Shown here in pieces: positions 24,201-39,800 of a DNA stretch of 64,000 nt. Position numbers and translations under genes: made by a program. A model generated the notes under the pieces. That model had not been told where the DNA came from, searched no databases, and saw nothing but the letters and a program-made list of their open reading frames with translations. The stretch is from Rotaria macrura (lineage: Eukaryota; Rotifera; Eurotatoria; Philodinida; Philodinidae), in assembly GCA_900239685.1 (NCBI GenBank), contig OENT01000160.1, positions 114,687-178,686 on the forward strand. Reading direction: 5' to 3'. Position 1 is the stretch's first letter; every line of letters starts with the position of its first letter.

Positions 24201-26425
24201 CTTCCTAGTAATAAATAAAATACAGTGAAAAATCGAATAAAAGTATTGTTTTTTCTTACTTCATTTTCATCTGCATCTTTTCCAAATATATCATCAACAA
24301 CATCGTCGACATCCGTTCTAAACACAAGACTCAATTCTATTAGACTATCAAGGGAACTTATTTGATAAACGAAATTTCATTGAACTAAATGAAAAACTTG
24401 GAAAATAAATTGTTAACTTCGTAAATCTCCCTGAGGAATCACGAGACGAATAAGACAAGAATGGTTCGTAATACAGTCAGTTTTTTTCATGTCGGTTTCA
24501 GTTGTAAATTTCATAACAGTTATTGGTTAGGTAACGAAAAATATTCTTTAACTTTTCTATTGTTCACAGGTAGTCTGATATATGATGAGTATAGAAAAGT
24601 TGCACATAAATCTAACGAATCATACTAACTTTCCTCAATAATAAATAGGATTGTCGTTACTTTTGAAATAAGTCAAAAACAGAAAGAACTGAAGAGCTGC
24701 GACGATTAAAATGCAAGATACAAGATTCTTAGTCATCAAAGTTAGCCGAGTTTCGATTTGTCAAAAATGATGCACGAGGATTCGATAGATTTATCTCAAG
24801 TAGAAGTTCTATAGATCATAAAATAGTGGATACTATAGAGATATTATGATGGCAGTATCAAATTAGTTCGAATCTGAAAATAAATATCACTGTACCAGTC
24901 GGCATTAAGATATACCAATCTTTAGTTGCTTTTCCTGATGATCATAGATTGTTTGCCTAAAGATGGTTACCTCAGAAAGAATGTTATAACTTTTGACATT
25001 AGTCAAATCGAATCCTTTTAAATCGAGACGAAAATGCCCTTTTCATAAACGCTCCATGTAGAGTTTACCTGACTGTGATATCTAGTGTAGTCTTCTCTCT
25101 TGAATGGGAAATATCGCAACTTTTCAGTTCTTACGTTATCCCAAAAATAACCTACGTCATATTTGTTTTTGAACAAACAGTGGATATATTTTCTGCGAAC
25201 CTAACTTTCATATTTAAGCGTTGCAGTGTACTTGCACTAGATGAGACAGAATGATCTTTTTATGCAAAAAGAAATTTAGAATAGTGTTAATATTTGAAAA
25301 AATCCTCTCCATAAATCACAGTTGATACTATCGAGTAAGTCCTAAAAGAATGAATGCATAAATTTTCCAGGAGCTGGCAGATTGTATTTTTATTTCTCAC
25401 TATTGGGATAACAGAAAAGATTCTGAAGTATTTGAACTTGAAACTCATATAAACTAGCTTCAAGATATATAAAGCTATCGATTCTTTTTATGAACTATTC
25501 GATTCACATGTAAAATTTTGATATTTACTGAATTGAATATGAAACTATTTTGTTGCATACATACTTAGATTCAACAACATCGTCATGTTTTACTTCTGGT
25601 TCTTCGGCATTATCATCGTCATCGTTAAGATTATTATCGTCAGCATCATCGGAATTTCGTCGAAAACGTTTAGATTTATTGTCATGACGATGATGGTGGT
25701 GATGATGATGATGATGATGTTCGTCACTTCGACGTTTTTTATGTTTTTTTTGTGAATCATCACTTTTCATTCTAGAACCAAAATTTTAAATAAATTCGTT
25801 TGCTTTGTCTAGTTTTCAACTACTTACGTCATTTGTTTTAGAAAACTACGATTCTTTTCTTTACTGACAACACCAGTTGATTCTGTTGGTTGTTCTTCTT
25901 CATTATCGGAATCATTCATAATTTGTACACGACGACGTTGTTGCGATTGACTTTGATTTTTAATTGTATCATCATGATCTTGATGTTCGCTGGTATCATC
26001 AATTGGTGGTGAACTTGGTCCTGCTTCTTCATCTACATCTCCTTGTTCATTATCGGACATGTGATTTTGTCCCTCATTCTCATCTTCATCCGGAGATTCG
26101 ATACCAGTCGGATATGAACGTTCTTGAGTTTGCGTAAAACCTAAACAAGAATATAATTTTCATTATTATTCCGTTCTTTATTTTTTTCTAGTAGAAATTA
26201 TATAAGACCAAGTTCATTGATTCGTTCGTCGTCTTCTTCTTCTTCTTCTTCTTGCTCAGGTTCGGGTGATTGAGGTCCTTCTAATTGTTCTTCGTCATCA
26301 TTGTCTACTTGTTGTTCTTCGTCAGCTGCATCATTTTCATCTTGATCTTCATCATCTAATGTTGCCGTAAAATCACCATAACCTTGACTAGCTGCTTGTG
26401 TAAATGGATTCGGTGCTTGACTCAT
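21257..26425 (-). CDS. IWS1: IWS1 transcription elongation factor
   Basis: IWS1 (Spn1) binds Spt6 and elongating RNA polymerase II in the nucleus. Eleven exons: 26209-26425, 25828-26140, 25565-25771, 24260-24317, 24020-24204, 23651-23945, 23506-23583, 22847-22964, 22624-22792, 21447-21570, 21257-21385; 630 aa. The first 350 residues are acidic and disordered, with Ser/Asp/Glu runs and a His tract in exon 3. The conserved core (about residues 330-560) is the TFIIS N-terminal fold: LPDKSLPNIKIRESLIKIL, then DSGIGKALMYLYKHPRETRE, DDWARPIFNLD, REERQQRDADQ. The tail has RARVPRASNKDYVIRPAS and ends LSIEGNKMHL, as in other IWS1 proteins. The ATG follows TTTCTAG directly, so a leader may be spliced on just upstream. 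Confidence 0.95.
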
Positions 26426-27831
26426 CTAGAAATAATTTTTATTAAGAGTTTACATGTATCTAATGACTTGAACCAAATGAAAGTAATTATTTTGTTTATA
26501 AAGCTTCTTGCTTGAAATGATTTCCTTCTAATCCTGACATAGTCCGACATAATTTCTGAACCTTTAACAGATGAATCATTAATAATTCTCTAAAGTAAAA
26601 TTTTAGATTTTAGCCATTTTCTATTAAATTGACGTATGGTTGTCAAGAAACGTTATCGATTGATTATATGGAAAATTTAAAAATGATTGTACATGAGACA
26701 AAGCATCGTCATAGGACATCAGTGAAAAATAAAACTATTTCGATGATTAGAATAGTTTTGCGTTCTCGTTTCACGGGTTGACTATTTCGGAATATCTACC
26801 AGATGATCAATATAAACTATTCTATAAACTTTGACGTGTGAAATCAAAAAGAAAATAGATTTTGTTTGCGAATGTATAGGTGATGAAACTATGAGGCTTG
26901 AATAGACTCACATAGATCTAGGTGGAATATGCAAGATTCTTCAAAATTTTAAACAACGAAAATCAATTATCTATTGTTCTAATGATTACTAATAAGGCAT
27001 TCAACAACGAAGAAATAGCCTACCTAACGATATCTCTGACAAAGATTATTTCCGCCTCGATAGGAATTAACACGATTCAGATCTCTGAATGAAATGGAAA
27101 AAAGTGTGTCTCATCAATCCTAATGATCCATGGAAGTAGCAAATGTTAATATCTATATGTATCGGATGATAACGAAATATTCCAGTTACTCATTTTCGAG
27201 ATGACAAACGCAGTCGTTATATGTTGCACTAAATGAAAAATATGATCCTACTTTTCGAATAGTTTAATTCACCAAGTTTTGTGTATAATCAGGTCAAATG
27301 AAGTATGTATCTAGAATAACACCAAAAACAACTACTAGAATTCATATGTACTTAATTGAATAAGACAATGTTTGTTGATGTTTTGGCTTTCTTTTTTTGT
27401 ATATAATTAAAGAAGGAAAAAAAACTAGAGAAGTTTAACATCGATAAAAAGAAATAGAGCAATAAATGGCCAAGTAAAGAGAGAAAAAAAATGAATGAAC
27501 GATAACTACACACAGATAAACGCTGATCAAAACAAAAAGAAAAACAACTACATAGAACAAAATCTTTATCTTTCCGGATGTTTGTTTGTTTTTTGTGTTC
27601 ACAAATCTGTCGTGAAATACTTTTTTTTGTTTTCATATCAAGACTTGGGCTTTCTCGGATGCATGTAGTTTTTATTACAGTGTGCAAACAAACAAACCAA
27701 AATCAAAAAAAAAAGAACAAACAAACAAAAACAAGAACGAAACGAAGAGAAGAACACCGAAACAAACTTATAATATATGTATATGTATATATGCTTGGTT
27801 TTGTTTTTTTGTACAAACAAGAAAAAGATAT
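26426..27831. other. Intergenic DNA between TRIP12 3' end and IWS1 5' end
   Basis: Both neighbours are on the minus strand, so this holds the TRIP12 3' UTR and the IWS1 promoter. Bases 27360-27830 are very A/T-rich with long homopolymer runs. The open frames there are Lys/Phe-rich artefacts. No gene is seen. Confidence 0.65.
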
Positions 27832-30800
27832 TCACGAAAGTAAAAATGCAGATTGACCATCTCGTATTGCAGTTGTTAATTTTGCTTTCATGATTTCTTT
27901 TGATGAATAATCTGGCAATTTGAGATAGTTGACACAGGTCATTACACTTGGTAAAAATGAATCTGGATTGATATTATCACTACTATTTTCTGCTGTTTTT
28001 CGTACGATTGTTAATGGTGGATGTAACATTCGAAAACCTAGATAATTAAAATTTGTTGTTGTAGACGAAATGAGAAAAGTTAGGATTTATTGAACGATAT
28101 ATATGGGCGTGAGAGAAAATTAAGCATGAAAGAATCATCTCAGCTCAAACGTGCTATTTGAATTAATACGAAAGTATTCGTGAGACTTACGAGGAAACCT
28201 TCTCAACTACCATACCTTGTTTACTTTCATATTTTACATCTGATTATCACATAGTGATACGAAGCGAACGCTAGAACGGTGGAAGCCCATGACTTAATAG
28301 TCAACAGTGATGATTGTTCCACTGTTTCTTTTTTACAGTCTCTTCATAGGTGTGCGCCAAAATATCTAATTACATGCTTTCAGTTGGAAATTTTCCCTTA
28401 ATTTCGATCTCGTGATAATTTTGATTATTCTGTAATTTTCAACCCTAATCAATGCTTTTTACATGAGCTATTGTATTTTTATATGCGGACTTCATTTTTC
28501 GCATTGGTCTTACACTCTTAAGATAAAAGATATGTCAAAATTTCGTTTGAGTCAACAAAATATCATGCTAATATTTATTTTGATTCATCTTAAGAAAAGA
28601 TTTTCAGTAGAGAATTTAGGATGATAATTAAAGACGAAAGAAATAATAATTCTAGACTCGTCCAACTGAATTTTTTACATGTTTACAAAATATCAAACTG
28701 AAAGAGTATCTGGCTGAATGTTTTCAATCAGTTGGAAGTTTTTTTGTAAATAAAGTATTTCGAGCAAAATACATTTTTCTTTTGTGTTTCAGAATTGATC
28801 GATAATGATGAACTCCCAACAAATAGATATAAATTCAACGAATTCAGTACTATGATTCTATCTGTTTTAAACATTGACTTAGATTCGAACGATTGAAAAA
28901 TATAGTGAAACATTCATAAGATAATTTTCACATATGTCTATACATTAGATTATAGGATTTCCGATGGCGTCGAAATTTCGGTCATCTTGCATATCCTACT
29001 AAGATTTTCAATATCGGATTCATTTCTTACGAGATAGGAGCACGACAACTGCAGCTGATTCCGATTTTATCTGAATATTACTAACCTCCGACAGGTAGCC
29101 GTGGACTACCGGTTACGAATTGTAGAAAGGCTCGTTGTTCTTCAATATCAAAATTAGTCATAATATCAAAAAGCCATTTAACGGCTCGACTATTTAAATT
29201 ATAACCATGATCGCAACGAGTTGATTCAGTTAAAACTTTGAGATCCCATAATTCTGTTGATCCACTACCACAAAAAACTTGATGAAGCTAAAATTAAACA
29301 TGAATACATGTAGATGATAACCATAATCGATTATTTTATTTCATTTACTTCGTCAGGATAGAAACATTTCAAATGTGTTATAGGAAATATTGAATTAAAA
29401 CCGTCACGGAATGATTCGAATTGACGTTGAACACCTTCAACTAATGTCCAATGCACAACTAACTAAAAAACAAAGAATGAAAACATTTATATTAATTCAA
29501 TAAGTCACATTCATTCGATTTCTCTTTTACATTAACATATTGATCGAGATTTTCAATTGTAACAAAACAATCTTTGCCACCTTTTTTTAATTCAATATTT
29601 GAATGACCAGGCAATGTAAATACTAATGATAGATCACTTATTTTGCAACCATCGAATAGTAATCGATTATCATTTTCATCGATGATATTTGTTGGTGACA
29701 TATGATCCATTTGAGAATCATCTTTCGATTTTATATTCTTTTTATTGTTTAACTTATTTGTTGTTTGTTGATTAATTTGATCATGTTGTGCGATTATTTT
29801 GTTACGTTTATTTATAATAGTTTGAAATTTTTTAAATTGCTCATATAATTGACTATCGATATGAATCAGATCTTCTAGATTGAAAATTTCTTCTTGACCT
29901 AATAACCATTTATAAAAGACAATACTGAATGGCATATCAATCTAAAAGAAATTATAATTTAGAATAGAACAAAGTACATTAGTTTTGTGATTTACCATTC
30001 TCGAATCCATGAGAGCTTTGGCCATAAATTTACCAAGAAATTTAAATTTTTGACGAATTTTCGTTACCATATTTGCCTTGGCATTACGGCCCATTGGTGC
30101 TGGATAAAGACCATTACGAGTATCAACATATTCTAATAGATTTGTGTCCTTATCTATATAAATAAATACGTATCGATAAATTTTATTTTATGATTTCAGA
30201 TTTTTCTGTCATTATGAATAAATTTCTCTTTTCCTCAAATACTAAATATCATGAATAATGATTTTTAATTGTCGACAAATTCACAGTGTACTCATCATTT
30301 AATCTAACCATACAAAATGAATGGTGAAAATCTTTATTGCAGAAATAAGAAAAATTTGATTGTAAAATTCAAGTTTTTATATGTTCTCACAATAAATTAA
30401 GCGTATTGGGATAAAATGTATGAATTTAATTAGATTGATAATGAAGCAATCAGTCTTCTTCGTTTTGTCTCATTGTAAATCACTTATTTTTAGTAAACAA
30501 TACAAAAAAAAATTTTAATCAATCTTAACGGACTAGTGCAGTATGAATTTTATGTCTCATTTTAGATAGAAATCATTTAGCGAATGAATCTTATGTTAAT
30601 TAATCTTCGATCTCTTCGTAATGAAGAAGAGTAGTCGTTTTTCTTTTTATAAATAATTTGAAAATGCTCTGTTTTCAACAGAAGAGAAAAGTGCGATGAG
30701 AAATTTTCCATTATCTAATGAACGTTCCATCTAGAAAAATATCAAACAGCAGAAACTCGTTTCCCTTTCCTCACTATTTTACCGATTTGTATTCTCATGG

Positions 30801-33800
30801 AATAGTTTTTATTACCTTTTGTTGAATCAAAAATTTTGTCCGATCTCCATAGTTCTAAACCATTCTTTTGTAATTCTTTTGATATCAATGCATAAGCTTC
30901 AAGTGTAGGACCAAGACCAAAGCCCACCTAAATCAAACAATACGATTCAATTATATTGAAAAACAAATAAATAAAGGAAAATGACTGGGAATTAGTTAAG
31001 CTATGATGTTGACTGCATCTTGACATTACATGTTTTTTATTAACCAAGTGTCATCTATTTCGTGTGTACTCGCAGTACACATTATTCTCATATGGGAAAT
31101 TTTCTCCTACATTTTTCTATTCGTTAACTTCTAGTGTACTCCGAAGATACATGTTCTCAAAATCAACGAACAAATACATAATGAAAACATATTTCTAGTT
31201 CAATTTATCTTTCGATGTTGATTTCATTTCTTACGGGTACGCTTGTAATTTAAAAAATATTCCTCTAGAAAATTATCAATACCATCGAGTTTTATACTGG
31301 TCATGCCGCATACTCAATACAAGAACATGGAAAAACGATTCGAATGAGAAAGAGACAATCAACATCATGAATATCGTCTATCTTTTTGATTAGTATTTAC
31401 TTCATCTTCATATTGAACTTCGAGAAAATGTTTTGAATTCCAGTTATCGAGAATTTTTTCCATTTCTATAAGTATATTCGTTCTTGATAATTGTACTTTT
31501 TTACGTTCGATTCTCGGTATAATTGTTTGTCTATCTGTTTGATCATTATGATGTTGTTGTGTTAACATATCTGAACTATCTAAAAGTCTTTGCATTGCAC
31601 GTTCACGATCAAATGCACATGGATAAAAAAGCATTTGTCGCGTTTCAAATGGAAATAGAAATGAACATGAATAACCCATTTCAGTTATCCATAATGGTAT
31701 TTGTCCCATCATAATAACAACGGGATCTTGTAATTGTCGATTTACTTTTGAAGTTAATTTTGCTGATAGAAATTCATTTTTTGATAATAAACTTAATATT
31801 GAATTTTGTTGTATTAACATCGTATTCGTATGCATATAAAGATCATACCAATAGAGATTTAAACCATGCAATATACGTAAGAGTAATATTGCATTTAACG
31901 ATAGATCATTAACAGTTAATATCGATGATATTGATTCATCTAATAGCGATATTAATAATGATTTTGATTTTTTACATTGTCCATTTAACCATAAATCATC
32001 CATGGAAGATATTAGGGATGAACGTTTCGATGTTTTAATTGTTTTTTTGGATGAATTTTGATTGGATACAGTACGTCTTAGACGAGTCGATGATGTTGGA
32101 AGATTACTTGAATTTGTTGCTTGTCGATAATTTATTGTATGTACACGTGTCCATATTGTCGATGAAGAAAATATAGATTCATCTGTATCTGTTTCAGATT
32201 CATTATCACTATATTGCAAACAATGAAGAAAAAAAAATGAGAATAATTTAGACGTTTCATTTTATAAAAATCCCCGTACGCTGTTCGTTGTGTTGGTATA
32301 CTGTATAATCGAACTGCTTGATAAATTGTCATATTGTGTGGAATAATATGATCATTGATTAGAAATTCGAGTCTCATTGTTGATGAACGTGTTAGAACAT
32401 TGATAACATCTTCAGCATCGGATTCATTTGATACTTCACTTTCATCATCATCAAGTGTATTCGATGGATCATCCTGAAATGGATAAGAACAGAAAAAAAA
32501 CCTAATGCATTGTTTTATAGCATGAACATATTTTCCCATTCGTTATCATAATTCAATGATTAACAATGGTGATCAACGATGCTTCAAAATTTATTTTTGG
32601 AGAAAATGTATTTTTTGTCGATTTTAATCATCTATCGATTAAATTGATTGATATGAACATCTCCATACATGAGATTCGAACCTAATGTTGAATATGTTTT
32701 ATACAATTCGATTAGAAAAAACTTACAATTGTAGTTTGAGCAATACCACGTAATAGTAAATATTTTTCAATAGCTGATACAAGCGCAAGTGGATCTATTT
32801 TCACCGGACCACTATTCCATTGTTTGAGTGTTTTGCATTGTTGATGACGAACAAGATTACATTTTAATTGATGAGTCGTTATTAAACGAAGAGCTGAACT
32901 ATGAGCAGGTCGACCAGCAATATCATTGACTACGATGAAAGATAAATCATGAGTGTAGATATTATGTATAGAATACAAAGAAGAAATAGCTTGACAACAG
33001 AATCCATTTTAAACAACTTTTCGATGATATCAGCAAAACACGGTGATATTGATTCCGAACTCGACGATGAAATTATCTATATTGAAGAGTAACTTGCTCT
33101 ATCCAATAGTGTCTGGATTATTATCAAATGAAAATATATATAGGGAACGGCATGAATAATAACATTTCGTTGAACAGATATGAGATGTGTGAAATTCAAA
33201 AATAAAATAGATTCGATCTCGTACTGTTAAATGTAGGATATAGTTTGTCTGTCATACAATAAGTCAACATTTTACCAGACTTAAAAAATTGAATGTTTCA
33301 TAGTTTATTAAATTCTCAACTAGCTATATATGCAGCGTTTGAAAAATCAACGGACCATTCTAGTAGATAAAAAATTCTCTAAGACTATTTAAGTTTTCTA
33401 ATGAGATTTGAAGATTATTTTCAACTGTTCGCAAAACATCATCCGCATATGCCATCACCAAGTAAACGACTATCGCTCAAAATAGAAATTCTCGACTTCT
33501 ATCATTGAATATAGAAGGATTATATATGTCAATTGAAATGCTCGTCTGAAAATTTGATTGTAGTTTAATGAATGTCTAAAAATATACGAGAAAACAGACG
33601 AGTATTGATCGAGTTTTGAATAATGCAAAAACCAAAATCGAGCACATTATGAATCGTACATGATGTTGGAATTCTAAACGTAGTTCATTCTATTGTCATT
33701 AGTTAATCTATATCTCTAGATCGATCAGCATTAGGGTATGATAACTTAGAAACGGTAAACTTAGTGCTTTTCTTATGATTCAAGATTTTTCTAAATATTT

Positions 33801-36800
33801 TCAATATTCTTACTTCGTATTGGAAACTGTTCAAGTTGATTAATACATCCATGTAATTTATTGATGAGATGACTTAAAATATTATTATCATGTCGATGAT
33901 GAATTTTACCATGATTAAGTTGTGAATGATAAAGTTCAAAAATATATTGCTTTAACAACGTTTCACAATCTTGTTCGTTATCGGATGGTAAATTCATAAA
34001 AATATTTAAAAATTCTTTTAATCGTTCAGGTCGATCATTTGGTATAGTTATATCGTCGGTTAAATATTGAAATAGTTTTGTTATTAAACCACTATGCACC
34101 ATTTCAAATGGGGATACATCACCTTTAGCTATAATCGTCGCTATATCACGTAGTGCTTTAGCATTATCTTGTTGATCTTTACCGATGTGTAATGTATCAA
34201 CAGCTGTTGCTAATCGATTAATAATTTGAAGAGCTATATTCGATGTTGATGAATTATTTGAAAAGTAGGTCGTACGAAAATGCTTTGCTTGATTTTGTAT
34301 CCATTCTTTGAGTTTTAATTTTTCTTGTGATGATAATATTAATTGTGTTTGTCGTTGTTGATGATGTTGTTGTGTTGTTGGTGTGGATGTTGGTGTTGGT
34401 GTTAGTGGATTAATTAATGCAGCAGCTGCTGGTACACTCGATGCGTATGCATATGGTGATGGTACGTAAATAGGTGGTCGTGGATAATATGTCGATGGAT
34501 CAAATGTTGATGTTGGTCGAACTAGAGCAGGTGATGGAACATGTGCACGTGTTGTTGGTCGACCACGTGCAAGACTAATATCAAGTGTACCTGTTGAATA
34601 TGATGCACCGGTAGTACGATTTGATACAGGTCGTGATGAAAATTCTTCGAACATCGAACGTGCTGATGTTTTTGGTAGACGAGCACGTTGTGAACGTGTT
34701 TCAATTCTAGTTGTTAAATGTGTTTCATTCGTTGTGTAGTAACGACGTGGGTTTGTTTTGCGTAATTGCTCATCGTACGTTTCATTTTGTGTTGTTGAAT
34801 GTTCATTTAAATGAACAAGATCTAATTGACTTCGACTACCTGTTGTATGATTATGACGTACAAGAGATGTATTCGATGATGATATACCGAAGCCAATAAG
34901 AATTTCAATTTGATGTACAACACCTTCACGATAAAAATATATTGAAAATATTTGTGGTAATTTTTTCATTAAGATTTCCGCCATCTGTAATGCATTTGCA
35001 ACAATTTTATAATCACTTGATGCAAGCATCGATGCAATATGTGATGATATTGATTGTTGTTTTAGAATAATTTCAAGTAGATCAGGTGGACAATAATATA
35101 TCATACGAAGTAATGCTTGTAAACAACGATGTTTAACAGCTGGACCAGCCGATGAATTATAAACTTCATAGAGAACGGTAAATAATGATTGAATAAATGA
35201 ACTATATAAATCAATATTATCTTTCATCATTTCAGTTCGAGCATCGGTAGAACTATTTAGTGTTGTTGTTGTTGTTTGTTGACGGTTGGGATTTGTTGAT
35301 TCATCAAGCAAACTAAAAATTAGGATGAGACTTTTTTCTTTGAACTATTTCTATGACTTACTCTGTTGTCGTCGTCGTCGTTGTTGGTTCGGTTGTATCC
35401 GGTGTGACAATACGTTTGATGAATCGCGCTTGATTTGTTTCTTCATTTATTTGTTGTAGTTGTTGTAGATCGAGAAGATAATGACGACCAGAAATTAATA
35501 ACTGAACTTCTTCTTCATGTTGTTGCCATGCATGTTCGATAGCACGAGAATCTTGTAAGGAATATGGACGTAATTGACCTAGAAAAATAGAAAACATGTT
35601 AGAATAATCAACTAGGAGACAATTAGTCCTTGGCAAATATTCAGTATATAAATTATATTCTGATAATTTTAGAAGTAGAGTAATATAAGACATCACGTGC
35701 GATGCAAAAGTAATTGCCGAAATCTCGAACCGTATTTCTCAGTCAAGGAACATCATAAAAATATTATTTTATTTTCATTAGAAAAAGCCTCTTCTGAGGA
35801 ACAATGAACCATAACAGAAAATGGAATATAAACCATTACGCCACATAGATCGAAATTTCTTTCGAACATGTCCGATCATAGCTTGCAACGTATTTTGTTC
35901 GTTCTTTTGATTGTTTCCGTATTCAATGAGCTAATGAATCAATACTTATTGTTTGCCAATTGTGTTCGTAAACTTTTTGTTCCAAAAGACTCCAAACTGT
36001 TTCGATTGGACGTGTTAGCGGGACATTTGGTGGATGATCCAATTTACATACAGTTGGTACATTTTTTTTCTTTCAATCAATTGAGTACAGAAGAAGCATA
36101 ATGTGCGCTTGCTTTATCGGACCAAAAGACATATTTATCATTCTTATGATATTTTTCGATAAACGGTAACAATCTTTTATTGAAACATTCAATTAAATAA
36201 CTTTTTTTTCCCAATTGCTTATACGCTTTTATGGACATAAACATTAGACACACCATTCGATGATATTGCCATCCAAACCAAAAGTTTCAGTGAATATTTC
36301 TTCTTCTTTTTGTATGTTACATCTGTTGGACTTGTCGATGGATCAGTTGTATAATAACCTTGATTAGATTGCACATTATCACTAGTTAAACCATAATATT
36401 TCTCATCATCCACTATGATGTCGCAACCATTCAAAATCAGTCCGTACAGTTTATCACTATTAACTCGAGCCCTTTTTCGTGATCATATCTGTCCATCTTT
36501 GGCGCCTTTTTTCGTTTTCTGATAATTATCGATGTTCGTCTTTTTAATGTACGACAGATTGTTGATTGATAAACTTTGTAAAGTCTTACGATTTCACGTT
36601 GACTTACACCAGCTTTATTGTTGCTCATTTTCACAATAGCATTTACATTTTTGTTCAATAGCTTATGTAGACGACCACTTTTTGCTAAAAATTGAGTTGC
36701 TTCATATACCACATACTTCTTCAATATTTATCGAATAGTTCCCTCGGGTATATTCTGCTTTTTGAAGAAATTGAAAGTTGTTTTTACGCTTTTACTTGCT

Positions 36801-39800
36801 GCATCTTCGTAGAAGTTACAAACACGTTTCGGTAGTTCTTCTGTTTCTTGACGCGTCATCTTTTACAAAATGATAATAAATGTACAAGTCGCATATCATT
36901 CACATCCCTAGATGACGCTCTATTTCATAAAAGAAAGATCGGGTCTGCACGATATTCCTAGACTGAGAAACCTGATTGAAGATTTCGGCAATTACTTTTG
37001 CATCGCACGTTATGTTGAATCACGAGTAAAATTCTGACAATATATATATATAAAACTAATATCCATTATTAATTAAAAGAAGAATGAATATTTTTCGAAT
37101 AGGTTTTTACCAGAAACCTAGATACAGATGTACGATTCTAATCCTTTTGAAAGAGGAAACGAAAATGTTTAGTAAAATGTTAAAGAACTGATGAATGGTT
37201 AAAACTTTTAGAATCAAACTTGTATATATAATTTAATTTTAGTTAACAATTCTGATGCCTTATTGAACATTAATATCCCAAAATTGAAACACTTTTTCAA
37301 GAAATTTACATTGAAATTCAAACAATACCGTAAGATTTACACTATCGTCTTTATATTTCGTGAGGCTTTTCGATTACATCAGAAATGGCCTACTTTCTAA
37401 TAGTAAGAATGTTTTGAAATGAGTGTGCTGATGTATAAGGTTAAATGTTTGAACTCTCTCTCTCTCTTCTCTGTTACGTGTTTGTCAATGACATTTGTTT
37501 CCTTATTACATTTGTGAAGGATTAACTAAAACAGATGATAATGAACTACGTCACTAAGTCTATAGAATAAAACAATCCGTATGTAATTAGAAGCAGCAAT
37601 CGTTAGATCATATTTCACATGTGAATCCTTCGTGATTCGACGAAACAATTCATGTTTTTGTCCTTTCAACTGAGGAAAATCAATTGAAGTGCAATATATT
37701 CTATTTCAAACAGTTGATTGAATCAAAGTTATATTTCTTTCTAGTATATGACAATGGTGGATTCTGTTATAGGGTACATGTAGTTTTTACTAAAAATTTA
37801 CTATTAAAAGGTATTCCCTTAAGTAAGAATCCATTTATTTCTTAAGTGAATTGCACGAAGTGCATATCTCTAAGACAAAGAATAGGAAATCTATAATGCA
37901 CATATGGAAAAAAAAAACATTTTGTCATCATAAATGACCTTCAGATAAGAAAATAAGTTTTTCTTTCCTAAACTATTCTCAAGACAAATATTCTATACTA
38001 TCGTTTGATGACTTTCGAAATGCCTGCGCAGTATTTACTACATCTATTTCTGACAAATTCGACAAAAAATGATAGTAAAAATATTCTACTATTTTTTCAT
38101 TTTTCAACTATCATCAATACCTTGATCATCTTGCCAATGCCATAGAACGTAACCATTTGAACTAGCATCGTAGGCTCTATGTGATAGAATAGTACGGCGA
38201 AATAATTGATCAACTTGAAACAATGGATCATCATTGGGCAAACGTGGCATCATTTCACCAATTAAAGAAACAATTTCAAATAGTTCTTGTGGTGTACGTG
38301 GTATAAGTTCAATACCATTCGTTTGTTGTACAGAAGATGAATTCATTGTTGTTGATATTGTTTCAGTTGTTGATAATGCTGCTGATTTATATGTTATTGC
38401 AATTGATTTAATGATGGATTTATTTTCTGATGTACCCGTTAGAAGACATGTGATAGTTTCAGCTATATTCATTTTAAGTAATGTTACAGCAAGTATAGGA
38501 CAATATGCCGAAAAAATGTAAAGCATATGAATTAAACTAACAAATGTTATACTATTAAGTAATGATGGTTGTATAATAAGCATTGATTGAATTGATTTGA
38601 GTAATTGTGTTGATGCTATTTCGCGTAATATTAATGAATCACGATGAAAATTTTCAACTAAACGTGAAAATATTGAACAAACATGTTCAACAGTTTTCTT
38701 ATCATCCGAACGTAAACGATTGGAAAGATTTTCTAAATGACTACGTATGTAATTGAAATCATTACGTGTCAATAAATGTATACAACAGTTAGCAACAATG
38801 GCAAGTGATTTATTTTGTGATGTTATTGAAAAGAATTCAATGAATTCAAGACATGCACTTATGCCATCCTAAGACGAAATAAACGTTTGTTGTTTTTTTT
38901 TCTATTTGAGAAAAAGAATATAAGTGTAAATTCTTACAGCTACAAGAATTTGTTTTCCATTACGTTTCGATATCATTTCTAATGCTGTTAAAACTTGTTC
39001 GGCTATATCAATCGATGTTATACTTCGTAACTGAATATAATCAAATTAGATAAATAATAATAATAATAATAATGTAGATGGTAAAGAAAATGAATTACTT
39101 TGCTGAGAAAGATCGGTGTAGCTTCAACAATTTGTGCTGCCGATCGTGGTAATGCTTCCATGAGATAGGTTAATGCTCGACAAGCCGTTAGAACTATTTC
39201 GGCATTTGCTTCGTTTTCATCGGCTAAACAATCACGTAAGCATGGATAAAGAGCACGGAATTGGAAACCGGGCAATGTATCTTCATTGCTCATAACAAGA
39301 AGCTAGATAGAAGAAAAACAATTTTCTAAAAGATTTCTTTCATCTTGTTGAAACTTACAGAACATAATTCATTGAGTGTTGTTAATCGAATGTCAGGATC
39401 AGGTGACTGAAAACAATAGAAGAAGAATTAATTGTGTATACTGTTTATTTATTCGTGCTTACTTGAATTCCTTGCATGTACTGTTGTAAACGTCCATTAA
39501 TAGCATTGACTGAACTACTACCACCAACGCGACTCATTAAATGCTGAACACGGCCTGATAATGTATGAAAAAGTGCTGCACTTGTTGGTCCACCCACTGC
39601 TGCTGCTGCTGCTGCACGTGCAAAAGCTGGATCAGATAAAACATCACGCGGTGATGGACTCATATGTCCTCCATTGTTTTCTGGATCTGTATCACTTTCA
39701 GTTGACATTGGCAAAGCTTGCTTCGTATTACGATGTGAACTTGTCGATGAGGTACTGGTCAGAAATGGTGAACTATAAGATGTTGTTGGGACAACACTTG

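Noticed and set aside
27352..27856. Overlapping ORFs of 65-111 codons on both strands
   Set aside because: Long A and T runs in the TRIP12 3' flank give Lys/Phe-rich text with no motif.
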